This document shows, piece after piece, positions 13,101-22,325 of a DNA stretch of 64,000 bases. The first letter of the stretch is position 1; every line of letters starts with the position of its first letter. A program made the position numbers and the translations under genes. The notes under the pieces were generated by a model. It saw only the letters and a list, made by a program, of their open reading frames with translations. It had not been told where the DNA came from and did no database searches. The stretch is from Gonatopus flavifemur (Eukaryota > Arthropoda > Insecta > Hymenoptera > Dryinidae): the NCBI GenBank assembly GCA_018340375.1, contig JAFFJZ010000003.1:28768001-28832000 (forward strand), given 5' to 3'.

Positions 13101-16100
13101 TATCCTTCTTCAACGATCATTGAAGAGAAATGGACAAAAATTGATGAATTCTTTTTACATTTTTAGGATAGTAGCCGAAGGACGAAGTATAGTACCAGAG
13201 TCAGAAGTTTGCTTACTCGCCCCGATTACGCGTATGGACAAACTAGCGTGCGTGGGGTTGAATTACAGTGGTCATTGCGAGGAACAAAACGTTTCACCGC
13301 CTGAAAGTCCTGTGATTTTTAGTAAATTTCCTAGTAATATTGTTGGACCATACAACAACGTTATCATTCCTTCAATAACGGACGTGGGTACAAAAAAAAA
13401 CAATTATATTACAAATAATCAATTGAGAAAGTAGCTCTTCGTTGATGAAACTGAAATGTTACTCACACGAGAATTACTGCAAACAAGTAGCAGGAAGAAA
13501 AATCAAGGAATCTTGTTTGTACACATTGATCGAAGTCTAATTCGTATGTAGTGCCGCTGTCGTCGTCACAGAAAATTCTTACCAAGTCTCCATAGAGATC
13601 ATATATTTTTAGATTGAGTCGCAAATATTTTTAGTTTCTATCACGTAACTGTCTACACGATATCCACTAGAGTTTCAATTCATTAATCGACATGTGAAAT
13701 CAAGGGTTTCCTAAGTTTTTCAAATAAAACTTTTAAATATTCTTCTGCTTTTCTTTGTTCCTGGTGCAGAAGAAAATGAGGAAATTTCATTAACATTGAG
13801 GGGAGGTTTTTCGTGGGATGTGAGTAATAGGCCTGTTGTTTTCTCCACCTAACTGGTTCTACCGAGGCAGACTAAGCGTATGCCTTGCCCTAATACGGGC
13901 CAGTGAACTGCCTAATATGATTTCTATCAGGGATAGTTTGAAAATTTCCATAAAATTCAGTATTTTAGCAGGGGAGAGTGGCCTACGTTGAGACACTTTC
14001 TATTTGTGCTGTAAAAAATTATCCATTCAAGAGAATTGAGAATGTGATTGAGAACGAATACGGTTTCTGAATACCTCTGGAGGAATACAAATATAAATTA
14101 ATTTTTTAAATTGACTCCCTAGTAGAAGTTATCCAAGGCCCTCCTTCGCTCCTTACACGGAAAAAATAAATAGTCCAAATTTTCGTTGACTAGTATACCA
14201 ATTTTGGACGGAGCACAAGTTTGAAAATATTAACTGTGTTCACTATTCGAACAATGGAATCCACTTTTTATTTTCATAATCGAAATAATGGAAAGAGTCA
14301 ACGAATTATTAAAATCCAGTGTACGAATTCTTCTCCGAATTATGCTCCGTCCAAAAGTGACATACTAGTCAACGAAAATTTGGATCACTGATTTTTTCCG
14401 TGTATCTAGCGCTGTCGAAACAAACTAGGCGTATCCCTGGTCCTGATATGGACCAGTAAACTGCATCATATCATTTCTACCCGAGTTATTTCAACTAATC
14501 CAGTGATTCAGTAATTTATATTCTAAATAATATAACTGTTTCAATTAACGGGACACAAGCGTCGGTAACTCACGTCATTGGTTAGAAAGGGACAGAATCA
14601 TATGATAGAAAGAGAGGTCCGTTACCGACGCTAGTGTCCCGTTAACGGGATGCAAGCGTCGGTAACTCACGTCATTGGTTAGAAAGGGACAGAATCATAT
14701 GATAGAAAGAGAGGTCCGTTACCGACGCTGGTATCCCGTTAAGGGGAAACCAGCGATTCCCGCTGATGCGACCCACCATACAAGCGTATCGACTGAGTAA
14801 ACATTTTTTCGGCAAAAATACTCTGAACTGAATTCATGAAGAAGTATGGAATTTTCAGGCATCAATCTTCAATCCCTTATCTATCACGGTACATGGCTCG
14901 GATTTTGAATTTCGAAAAAAAAAGTTTGTGTTACCGTCTGAGAAAAACATGTTTCATAAAGGATTGAAGATTGATGCCTGAAAATTCCATACTTCTTCAT
15001 GAATTCAAATCAGAGTATTTTTGCCGAGAAAATGTTTACTCAGTCGGTATGCTTGTGTAGCGGGTTGCATCAGCGGGGATCGCTGGTATCTCCTCAATTG
15101 CATAGAAGTTGTGTGATGCAGAATGAAATTTCAATTGAGCCGGAAAAAAAGGGTGGAAATCGACAGGAATTTGAATGCCCAAATTTCAATGGTTCAAAAG
15201 AGGTCCGAAAGAATTTATTATTGAGAACAATTCACAAACGGAAATTTGAACCTTCGAGAAGGAATTGGAAAACATTAGGATTCAAAGGTATTCACATTGA
15301 ATGTTTTCAATCGTGAAATATACAAAAATCATATTCATACATGCGATTCTCAATTCGTCTCACCGGAATATTTTTTACAAGGTGTTCGCGTACACAATCC
15401 AAAATTTGAGAGAAAGGTCATTTGTTCGCTCGAAATCATAAGGTTTCATTCTAAGCTACAAAGTGGTATCCTAATAACGATCCTTATTGGTGAGCTTTTT
15501 GAACGCTACACGGAAAAACGAAAATGAAGAGATTTGCCGTACACTGTCAGAAATATCTGGAAGTTTTTTTCAATTACGTACATGAAATCAGGTTAATATA
15601 CATTCTCCATTAAATTTAATGTACAAAAACATGAAAAGACTATAGATTATACTATAGTTTACAAGGAATTTCATGTAAAATGTGCATGAAACTGAATTCA
15701 TGTACGTACTTGAAAAAAACTTCCAGTAAAAACATTAAAATTAATGCAGAAATTTTCAACAGTGTAGGATGACAACACAGTGAAAATCTCATATCAGATA
15801 TTACCATATTCATATTGCACTTTTGGGATATACTTGATTATGTCGTTATGAACCACAAGTATACGAGCATTCACCATACTCTCTCGTGAGGATAAAGATA
15901 AATATGTTATAATTTGCAATGAATATAGTTCTGAGCCTCATAATGAAGTATATCCCACGAGTACCATAAAAATATAGTACTCTTTAATATAAACTTTTCT
16001 CTGTGAACGCGTCGCTTCAAGCCTTTGAATGCAAATTTTTACAAAATATCTTGTCAAATAAATCACATCATGAGAGAAAAGTCGATATTCGACTTATAAT

Positions 16101-18495
16101 GTGAAGAATTCAACAATATATTTTGTGAAAATTCCCATTTAAAGACTCGAAGCGACGCGTTGTCATCCTATACGGTAAATTTCTCCATTCTCTTTTTTCC
16201 GTGTAAAACATTCCATTCAGATATCGGGAATGTCTCAACCTACGCTGTTAAGCATTTTTTGAAATTTTATTTATTTTGTAAATACACCTTCAAGTGAAAT
16301 TTTCAGTTCTTGGTGATTGAATTAAGAATTGTCACATGTAATTGACTTTCCAATTTTTGTTATACTATATTACCCATGATGGTATAGTTTTATAACTGAA
16401 TTTTCATTGATTTGTGATTGAAGTTTCAAAAAATTTTGCAGAGTGCCCTGGCGTACCAGATTTTAGCCCGTCAGGTCATCAGAAACAAAAAATTTGTTAA
16501 TCAATAAAAATGCCGCTATGGTATGAACCTCGGATTTCCAGACAAAATGGCGGTCGTTTGAAAAAAAAATTTTTTCAGCCCGTTTTTTTTATAATGATTC
16601 TAAATTCTTAAAAAGTAGTAAAATTCGATAATGTTCATTTCTTGCTGGACCATGCGATAGACAGATGTATAAAGAATGTTCATATTAAATTTGAAACAAA
16701 TCGGTTCAGTAGAACTTGAAATATCGCGTACGCCAGTTTGAAAAAAGTAGTTTCGAAAAAAACGCGTTTAACGCTTTTAATTCAAGATCCCGAAAAATTT
16801 ACTCATGGAATAGTACGTTATGTTGAGAATTTCAAAAATTCCTTCCAAGGGCATATTCTTGAATGTCTAAACTTCAAAAATATGAAAAAATATTTCGATT
16901 TTTTCAAATTTCTAGACTAGAAATTCTAGACCCCCTTGATATGAGCTCTTTAATTTTTTCATAACTCATCTCTAACTGGAATTGATATCTGCATAGCACG
17001 TTGATCGCGATGGTATTAAAAAGTCATAAAGACTTTTTTAGGAATACATCTCTAGCATTCAGAACATTTTTTTTTAATTTTACAAAATATTTTATAAATT
17101 TTTTTTGGAACTGACATAATGAGTGTACATTTGGGGCATGCCTGTGCTGTGTAGAATGTTTCATCGTAGATAAATTGACATGATGTTGATTATCGTATAC
17201 AGAATATACATTTCAAACAAGATTCCTTACTCTTACATATAAATGTCTTTTCTTTCGATGTCTCAAGGGAGTTTTCTTTTCATTATCTCAAGAACGCATA
17301 TTTTTCCTCGTATTATAAAAAACGAATATTCTCATGCGCATGATTTATTGACTACAAAGACATTTTTGTTACTCGACTATACGAATTTTCTTCTCTTTTC
17401 CCGTTCATCGTACTTGTAAGATTTTAATATTGTTTTCCCGTTTTTATTTTTGAGCATGAATTTTGTTTTGTAGAAAGTCGATTGGGAAGCAGAGCTCGCA
17501 ATAGTTATCGGAAAGAAATGCAAAGCAATCAACAACTTGGATGCCGAGGATTGTATATTTGGTTACACGATAGCTCAAGACATCTCAGCCAGAGATTGGC
17601 AAAAATCGAAAAGAAATGGTGGACAATTCTTGCTGGGTAAAGCAATGGATACTTTTTGTCCATTAGGACCAGCTGTGGTTACCAAAGAGTCCATAGGCGA
17701 TATCAACAATTTGTCAGTTAAAACATGGGTGAATGGAAATCTGAAGCAAGATGGAAATACCAGCGAGTTGATATTCAAACCTCATGAAATTGTTGCCTAT
17801 CTCTCACAGTTAGTTGACAGAGTATTGTTTTTCAAATTCTTCTCCCATTAAAACCATCGCTAAATGAATCAACACATAATTTTTGGCATAAATTACCGTT
17901 TTTTCGAGACTCCGATTCAGTAAATATTTTGTGTCTTGCGATATCTTGTAAACAGGTTTTTTCACATACCTTGCACATTACTATTGAAAAAAGTTTAAGA
18001 CTAATTCTTCTCTAAAACTTGCCTAAAATTTAATGTACTATTGTGCGAGAAACCCAAAACCTGTCTAAAAGATATGACAAGAAAAAAAATATTTACTGAA
18101 TAACTTATAGCTAGGATCTCCACGAATTCAGTTCTGAACCGAAATTTATTCAATGGATTTTTCCTTTGCAGATTCGTGACACTGTTACCAGGTGATGTGA
18201 TTCTGACTGGAACTCCGGCCGGAGTTGGTTTCACCCGTAAACCACCAGAATATCTTAAGGTGAATAATAGAATTCAAACTACATCCAAATTGTATGATTT
18301 AGCTAATTTTCAAGTAGTACGTATTGAATTTGAACATAGTCAACATTCAATTATGAACCTTGATCTTAGTTTTATAGACACTTTATTAGTCGCTCAATGT
18401 TATCTAAAACAAGAATTTTTATTCTTTCACAGCCAGGGGATGTTTTGGAGACAGAAATTGAGTGTCTTGGACGTTTGAAAAATAACATTGTTTGA
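4034..18495 (+). CDS. FAHD2: FAHD2-like fumarylacetoacetate hydrolase domain protein, five exons, first exon missing
   Basis: Five exons splice in phase (4034-4195, 13167-13383, 17474-17808, 18172-18259, 18433-18495) to 288 residues ending at TGA 18493-18495. Numbering below assumes one missing initiator Met. FAH-family hallmarks are present: the DWEAE segment supplies two acidic metal ligands (about E133 and E135), the third is D164 in IAQDISARDW, and the conserved PGDVILTGTPAGVG loop is at residues 246-259. Also typical are CVGLNY, EEQNV and CPLGPAVVTK. From memory of the family, the closest match is FAHD2A/B (about 314 residues with a mitochondrial leader), a Mg-dependent FAH-fold enzyme assigned oxaloacetate keto-enol tautomerase activity in mitochondria. 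The first exon begins with the last base of an Arg codon after TTTTCAG, so a short upstream exon ending ATGAG or ATGCG is expected but was not found. Introns are 8,971, 4,090, 363 and 173 bp; the first two are filled with repeats. No frameshift or premature stop is seen, so the gene is probably functional. Confidence 0.93.
5925..6565. repeat. Large foldback element, about 640 bp, FAHD2 intron 1
   Basis: Left arm (5925 to about 6140) and right arm (about 6360 to 6565) are inverted copies. Matching landmarks include TTTTGCAAAATAGGAA with TTCCTATTTTGCA, and GGCGGGGGTCATAACTCGGG with CCCGAGTTATGACTCCCGCC. An inner pair (TTATGGCCCGTACCAGAATC and GATTCTGATACGGACCATA) extends the symmetry nearly to the centre. 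There is no coding capacity. The arms have diverged, so the copy is not very young. Confidence 0.8.
7974..8997. repeat. AT-rich palindromic element with CCCTAGTA ends and inner copies
   Basis: The outer ends are CCCTAGTAAAAATC at 7974 and TTTTTTACTAGGG ending 8997. Inside are two shorter units with related ends: 8067-8304 (CCCTAGCAAAAAT to CTTCTTACTGGGG) and 8415 to about 8791 (CCCTAGTAGAAAG to TTTTTAGTAGGA). Each unit is built from TATATAGTCAC/GTGACTATATA words arranged as hairpins. Open frames at 8832-9074 simply translate the TATATGGA words and are rejected as genes. Confidence 0.7.
9074..9289. repeat. MITE with GCTNGCGGC inverted arms
   Basis: The left part carries AAAGCTGGCGGCGGCGAAGC and the right part GCCGCTAGCTCATCGCCGCT. 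Inner arms match (TTCAAATATTTTCC with CTCAAATATTTCAA). Related words occur at 5850-5920 and 19455-19520 (AAGCTNRCGGC followed by TAACTTTTGAT), so this is one member of a small family. Confidence 0.5.
10431..10967. repeat. CACTGAG MITE interrupted by a CCCTAGTA element
   Basis: The ends CACTGAGAGAAAAG (10431) and TTTCTCTGAGTG (ends 10967) are inverted, and the match continues through AACAGTTGG..AGAACTTAA on both arms. The right flank is TA and the left CA. The left arm is followed immediately by another element (10485-10779), so the two arms were separated by a later insertion. Confidence 0.7.
10485..10779. repeat. CCCTAGTAGAAATTT element nested in a CACTGAG MITE
   Basis: It begins CCCTAGTAGAAATTTTGGGC and ends CAAATTTCTACTCAGG. 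The interior is closely related along its whole length to 62553-62846: both carry GGGCCTGA.GAGG, TCATCAGGTTT, CGCTCGATTTTATGG-like and GTTACAACCC words in the same order. It is non-coding. Confidence 0.75.
11231..11554. repeat. Element with GAGTGGCCTACGTTGAGACAC-type ends
   Basis: The left end reads GGTCTAGGTTGAGACACTTT and the right end AAAGTGTCTCAACGTAGGCC then ACTCTCCC. The same terminus occurs at 13971 and, inverted, near 16230-16249, and a partial copy at 38220. The interior has no recognisable gene. Confidence 0.65.
13167..13383 (+). CDS. FAHD2: FAHD2-like, second visible exon
   Basis: The exon starts after TTTTTAG (13161-13166) and ends before a GTGGGT donor at 13384. It encodes residues 56-128, including CLLAPITRMDKLACVGLNYS and the EEQNV...PVIFSKFPSNIVGPYN segment that lines the active-site entrance in FAH-fold enzymes. 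A second GT four bases downstream (13388) would need the alternative AAAG acceptor at 17475-17476 and would remove two residues. The phase-0 choice gives the better splice sites. Confidence 0.9.
14117..14485. repeat. CCCTAGTAG element interrupted by a CACGG MITE
   Basis: It starts CCCTAGTAGAAGTTATCC and ends ATATCATTTCTACCCGAG. The interior words near the right end (CTAGGCGTATCCCTGGTCCTG) match a decayed relative at 13850-13930. The left end is separated from the rest by a complete CACGG MITE (14156-14402). Confidence 0.6.
14156..14402. repeat. CACGG MITE, 247 bp, TA target site
   Basis: The ends CACGGAAAAAAT and ATTTTTTCCGTG are perfect inverted repeats flanked by TA (14154-14155 and 14403-14404). 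The arms stay inverted inward (CAAATTTTCGTTGACTAGTA against TACTAGTCAACGAAAATTTG). The TA duplication fits Tc1/mariner-type mobilisation, which is an inference for this non-coding element. Confidence 0.85.
14549..14641. repeat. 93 bp TTAA-flanked mini-element, unit 1 of a tandem pair
   Basis: The unit is CGGGACACAAGCGTCGGTAA...TTACCGACGCTAGTGTCCCG, with 21 bp inverted ends differing at one base. TTAA lies at 14545-14548 and again at 14642-14645, shared with unit 2. TTAA target sites are the hallmark of piggyBac-type transposition, but the ends (CGGG) are not a textbook piggyBac end, so family assignment is tentative. Confidence 0.75.
14646..14738. repeat. 93 bp TTAA-flanked mini-element, unit 2 of a tandem pair
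   Basis: This unit has the same length and an identical middle section to unit 1, and it is flanked by TTAA at 14642-14645 and 14739-14742. Its terminal bases differ from unit 1 (CGGGATGC..., ...GGTATCCCG). Confidence 0.75.
14745..15094. repeat. 350 bp MITE with about 130 bp near-perfect arms
   Basis: The left arm (ACCAGCGATTCCCGCTGATG... to TCAATCTTCAATCC) is mirrored by the right arm (GGATTGAAGATTGATGCCTG... to CATCAGCGGGGATCGCTGGT). Only scattered mismatches are seen over about 130 bp. The spacer is roughly 80 bp. The transcript would fold into a long, nearly perfect hairpin. Confidence 0.85.
15542..15764. repeat. CACTGT MITE, 223 bp, nested
   Basis: The ends CACTGTCAGAAAT and AATTTTCAACAGTG are flanked by TA on both sides (15540-15541, 15765-15766). 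An inner inverted pair, CTGGAAGTTTTTTTCAATTA and its mirror ending AACTTCCAG, covers most of the unit. Confidence 0.8.
15776..16005. repeat. CACAGNGAAAA MITE, 230 bp, nested
   Basis: The ends are CACAGTGAAAATC and ACTTTTCTCTGTG, flanked by AA on both sides. The inner inverted pair is GGGATATACTTGATTATG and CATAATGAAGTATATCCC. Its insertion splits the TGACAACGCGTCGC word that is intact in the right arm of the host MITE. Confidence 0.75.
17474..17808 (+). CDS. FAHD2: FAHD2-like, third visible exon (metal-binding core)
   Basis: The acceptor is TTTGTTTTGTAG, ending at 17473; the donor is GTTAGT at 17809. The exon encodes residues 129-239 plus two bases of Gln240. It contains the metal-ligand residues of DWEAELAIVIGKK and AQDISARDW, the FLLGKAMDTFCPLGP segment and the NTSELIFKPHEIVAYLS stretch. 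Splicing to AT at 18172 makes CAA (Gln) followed by FVTLLPGD, matching the family exactly at this junction. Confidence 0.93.
18172..18259 (+). CDS. FAHD2: FAHD2-like, fourth visible exon
   Basis: The acceptor TTCCTTTGCAG ends at 18171 and the donor GTGAAT begins at 18260. The exon encodes FVTLLPGDVILTGTPAGVG followed by FTRKPPEYLK. This is the most conserved loop of FAH-family hydrolases and tautomerases. It exits in phase 0. Confidence 0.92.
18433..18495 (+). CDS. FAHD2: FAHD2-like, last exon
   Basis: The exon starts after TTCTTTCACAG (ends 18432) and reads PGDVLETEIECLGRLKNNIV before TGA. It is the usual C-terminal strand of the family (compare the ...GDEVQCEIEELG... end of vertebrate FAHD2). 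Confidence 0.92.
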   Translation, partial: PGDVLETEIECLGRLKNNIV

Positions 18496-18735
18496 TGTGG
18501 ATCAAGCACTGAAGAATGAATATAATATAATATGGAGATAATTTATAAAACAAACATTGAGAACACTTTCCACGTACTTATACATTTCTATTTTCTGAAG
18601 ATTTAAATACTGCCCCAATTCATCATCATTAAAGGTACACTTCATCTTATACAAAGACAAAACATGTTCACAGCAAACTCAAGGATTTTTACCAAACATT
18701 TTTATTGTAAATATGCTGGGAATGATACTTAATCA

Positions 18736-18741
18736 AATAAA
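18736..18741 (+). terminator. Candidate polyadenylation signal of the FAHD2-like gene
   Basis: An AATAAA hexamer lies 241 bp after the stop codon, the first clear canonical signal downstream on the + strand. Such hexamers are common by chance in AT-rich DNA, so the assignment rests on position only. Confidence 0.45.
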
Positions 18742-19156
18742 ATATATAAATGACTTTTATACCATATATTTGTGCAATAATCGAAAAGATCTTTCAGTAC
18801 GTGTTTATTTTGTACTTTTTATTCCTATTCTTGATCCGTCGAAGATAATTCAAGTTCCTAATAAATATTGGATATTCGTATCAAGATCTATCTTTCTCTT
18901 CTTCCTCTTTTGTTGCGTATTCACAAAATTTCAGGGAAATGCTCATGCAAGAATTATACAACATTCTTATTAGATTCCCTAATAGAAAAATATTCCAATG
19001 ATATCATTATAATGGTAACGTGTACATGAGGGAATCAGTGAAATGTACATTCACTTACTCGATGAGGAAAGATTGCCCTGTGAAAAATTCTTCATTCAAG
19101 GGAATTCAGAATTTTAATGAGAACAAATACGATTTCTGAATATCTCTGGGGCAATA

Positions 19157-19265
19157 CACCTCAACAGTACATTCGCTGATTTCTACGTCGCATCTCCGTG
19201 GACTCGACGTGGATGAATGATGATTCCACGTGGAGGCAACGTAGAAATGTCCGGTGATGTACGGG
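19157..19265. repeat. ACAGCA-family MITE inserted in an older repeat
   Basis: It runs from ACCTCAACAGTACATTCGCT to CCGGTGATGTACGGG, with internal CCACGTGG hairpin words. The flanking DNA matches 14005-14110 (TTTCTGAATACCTCTGG..., then AATTTTTTAAATT), and this unit is absent there. It is therefore an insertion, flanked by GGCAATAC and GGCAAATAC. Confidence 0.65.
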
Positions 19266-19606
19266 CAAATACATGTTAATTTTTTAAATTAGCCGTTTCA
19301 ACTAAAAATGTAATTTAAAAGCTCTCCGCATTTGGGCGAATCAAGAAATTTAGGTGACGACTCTTGATGAATGAGACTGAGCCAAGTTCATAACAGTATG
19401 GTTAGGGCACATTATATTATAAAATATCAAGAACACACTCATTCTATCTGAAATGATGAAGCTGAAACTAGCGGCTAAAAATTAGCAGCCGATTGTTCTA
19501 ACTTTTAATCGAACTGAATTCAAATACCTTTCAGATCAGGGATTGATTGAGTGATTGCAGTGGCGTACCAACCGCAGGGCGAGGGGGAAATTGCCCCCCT
19601 TCACAT

Positions 19607-19741
19607 CCCGTACAGCACCGGACATTTCTACGTTGCCTCCGCATGGAATCTCCGTTCATCCACGTTCTATCCACGTCCACCATTTATCTACGTGGAGTCT
19701 ACACGGATGCGACGTGGAAGTCGGTGGATGTGCTGTTAGGG
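19607..19741. repeat. ACAGCA-family MITE
   Basis: The ends are CCCGTACAGCACCGG and GGATGTGCTGTTAGGG. The interior has TCTACGTTGCC, TCCGTTCATCCACG and CCACGTCCACC hairpin words shared with 19157-19265 and 23496-23592. Overlapping short open frames here are by-products. Confidence 0.65.
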
Positions 19742-20690
19742 ATGTTTTTATAGGAAGACAAATATGAGTGTTTAGAAGTCTTCAGAGTAGTGAAGGTTAA
19801 GCCTCAATAGTAAACCTATCGATAACTATCGATAGTTCAAAATATAATTTTTAAAATATGAAGGTCTGTTATAATGGAAAGTTTGACTATATACTGCAAA
19901 GAAACGCAATTAATGCTCGAGTACTCGGATAAAAGATCATTTAAACGAGTTATAATAATGTTTGGGAACATATTTTCAAACATATGTAAGGAGCATCATT
20001 TCACAGGAAAAAATAAATTAAAAGTTGGAAAGCATATACACTGTCCACTAAATTCAGAAAATCATTCAACATTAGTCAAGTTTTATTAAAATATAATTCA
20101 ACACTAGCGTATTTGACATATAACTTTATTAGTGTACATTGAATGCCCCTGTGGGTCTGTGACACTACTGAAATTTTGATATATTTTATACTTCTCTTCC
20201 CTCTCTCCTTCTCTTCCCCCTCCACGAATTTCGATATTATCGATATTATTATCGAGGTTTAGCCTTCACTACTTCAGAGACTCGCTGGTACGCGCCCGAG
20301 TGGCTCTCAATTACGCAATTTGGCTATTTAAATACTTAATGAAACGATTTTATCAACAATGGCATCCACTGATTGCTAGCTTTGGGCTGCTGATTTTGGT
20401 TTCACTTTGGACTGCATATATTATGACACATTTTTCTAAAATATTCTGTGATACTGTAAAAATTGGCTTCAATTGGCTGCGTCTTAATTTGAAAATTGAC
20501 TGAAATTTAGCCTTTGCCATTGTGTCGGCGATTGTTTTTTGTGCTTACTTTACACTCAAAATAGGCTTCTTTTGGCTGGGTCTCAAGTTCAGTCATGACA
20601 CAATCTGAATTCAGAACTTTCTTTTCACAGGGAATGATTTTATATTCTTCATAAATAGTGCTAACGAATCTTTCACATCCTCAGAACCTG

Positions 20691-21313
20691 TATGGAAATA
20701 TTTCGCTGAAAAATTTATACAAAGCCATCATGGATCTCTGAAAACATCGCAATTTCTCTGTGAAAATCTGGAAAGCCCTGAGTATCTCTGAGATTTTGAT
20801 GAAAAATCTGATAAATTTGGGACATTCTGTACAGAAATTTTTCAGAATTCCTCATAGTTTTCTCATTTTTTTCCAGACAAATGAGGAGGAACTTGCACTC
20901 TGAAAAACTGTTGACGAAACTATGATAAGTCGTTAACATCTTTCTGACTATTGAAGAAGAATTAAAAAATTTTCAAACACTTTTCCACACATGATATTTG
21001 AATTTAGCATATCAATCTATTTATAGGTTTTCAGAATATTTCAGTGATCAGATAAATGTTGAGGATTTGCTAGAATTTTTTCAGAGTGCAATTTCGTTCC
21101 TATTTGTCTAAAAAAAATTGAAAAACCCTGAGAAATTCTAAAAAATTTCTGAAAAACTCTGGAAAAAGTCTGTGCGGAATGTCCCAAATTCATTAGATTT
21201 TTTATCAAAATCTCAGGGATTCTCAGAGTTTGTCAGAGTTGTTCAGAGAAATGCCATGTTTTTCAGAGGTTTATCATGGTTTTGCAGAAATCTTCCAACG
21301 AAATATTTCCATA
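20691..21313. repeat. Foldback element, about 620 bp
   Basis: The left end TATGGAAATATTTCG is mirrored by CGAAATATTTCCATA at the right end. Further mirrored words include ATCTGATAAATTTGGGACAT with TGTCCCAAATTCATTAGAT, and GCACTCTGAAAAAC with TTTTTTCAGAGTGC. The arms have diverged. No gene is seen. Confidence 0.7.
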
Positions 21314-21786
21314 AGTTAATCAGATTTTAAGATGCACCAGTTTCTGATAGATATTTTTCACGATCCTTGAAGTTTGTGAGAGGAAATTGATCTTGATATT
21401 TTTTAAGAGAAAAAGAGCGGTTTTGGTCAGAATCGGGTAAATTTTTCTGAGGTTTGAGTTAGAAAATTAGTCACCTATGATTTAAAAATTATTAAGATTA
21501 AAACCTCATCTAAAATATTGCTTACATTGAATTTATACCAACGATCAAATTTTCCTTCCACCAGATAGAAGCATTGTTGAATTCTCATATTCATTTCAGT
21601 CTCTTAAGGTAGGTTTGGCGGTTACCGGCCGAGTAGGCATGAGTGCATGGTAACGAACGAAAAGGAAGGTCAATTGAAGAACAGACAGATACCGCTAGAT
21701 GGAACTTGTGACCAGTAAATATGAAAAACAACGAGAAGTGGTGTTTTCGCAATCGTTTATTTCATGGCTAATTTGGCCAACTGCAC

Positions 21787-22094
21787 TAGGGATCCTTTAA
21801 TGAGGGATCGGACAATCAACTGCTGATTACGGATTGGTCGGCCGCCATTAGTGGGATAGGTACTGATATTTATGAAAATATTCGAGATACATATTTAAAG
21901 TCAGCTTATTCATGTATAATACTTACAATTAAGTGAATCTGAAACATTCTTCGAACAAAGCATGTAAATACATTTGAGAAAAATGATTTTAATAAAATAA
22001 CACACATTATGCATGCTTAACTAAACTATAGAAAAAACCGGAAGTATCCCACTAATGGCGACTGATTGTCCGATCCCTCATTGAAGGATCCCTA
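21787..22094. repeat. hAT-like MITE, 308 bp, 8 bp target duplication
   Basis: The ends TAGGGATCCTTTAATGAGGG and its mirror CCCTCATTGAAGGATCCCTA are flanked by the direct repeat AACTGCAC (21779-21786 and 22095-22102). The inverted arms extend through GATCGGACAATCA and CCATTAGTGGGATA. The 8 bp duplication and TAGGG terminus fit hAT-type transposition. It is non-coding. Confidence 0.88.
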
Positions 22095-22095
22095 A

Positions 22096-22188
22096 ACTGC
22101 ACTGGGGCGGACTCGGGAGATCTCTGTCCTTCCTTATTATCGGTGATCAAAAAGAAATGAAGATATCCCGAGTTCGCCACAGTGCAGT
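22096..22188. repeat. Hairpin ACTGCACTGGGGCGGACTCG, target of the hAT-like MITE
   Basis: ACTGCACTGGGGCGGACTCG at the left is mirrored by CGAGTTCGCCACAGTGCAGT at the right. The outer word ACTGCACT is the one duplicated by the adjacent MITE, so the insertion hit the edge of a pre-existing palindrome. Confidence 0.7.
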
Positions 22189-22325
22189 AAGCCGAATTCG
22201 CTATTAGTTATTATTGTTATTTTCCTTGTATTATGATCACAATTGTTTTCCAACACACAAACCGAGGGATGCAGGGAATCTTGAGAATTTCCCATCAAGG
22301 TTAGTAAAAACATTCATTCAAATTT

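Larger units (their letters stand above)
4196..13166 (+). other. FAHD2 intron 1 (8.97 kb), repeat-expanded
   Basis: This intron holds at least five inverted-repeat elements (5925-6565, 7974-8997, 9074-9289, 10431-10967 with an inner element, and 11231-11554). Between them is AT-rich DNA in which I see no coding exon. Stretches 4200-5920, 6570-7970, 9290-10430 and 11560-13160 are anonymous, apart from many short AT-rich words and a run of GATCT-containing words at 11870-12160. Confidence 0.75.
15509..16203. repeat. CACGG MITE carrying two later insertions
   Basis: The ends CACGGAAAAACG and TCTTTTTTCCGTG are flanked by TA (15507-15508, 16204-16205). The core (GCGTCGCTTCAAGCCTTTGA and its inverse, plus TTGTCATCCTA) matches the uninterrupted relative at 48038-48207. 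Comparison with that copy shows two inserts at 15542-15764 and 15776-16005. Confidence 0.85.
13971..16249. repeat. Composite MITE nest in FAHD2 intron 2
   Basis: The outer left terminus is GGGGAGAGTGGCCTACGTTG at 13971 and the outer right terminus is GGGAATGTCTCAACCTACGC near 16226-16245. Between them lie at least eight further inverted-repeat units, several nested in one another (14117-14485, 14156-14402, 14549-14641, 14646-14738, 14745-15094, 15509-16203, 15542-15764, 15776-16005). The outermost pair is assigned to a single original element only by terminus similarity. The whole cluster sits in the intron between the second and third visible FAHD2 exons. Confidence 0.6.

Noticed and set aside
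14999..15316. 105-codon + strand open frame in FAHD2 intron 2
   Set aside because: Its first third is the right arm of the 350 bp hairpin MITE and the remainder is unremarkable.
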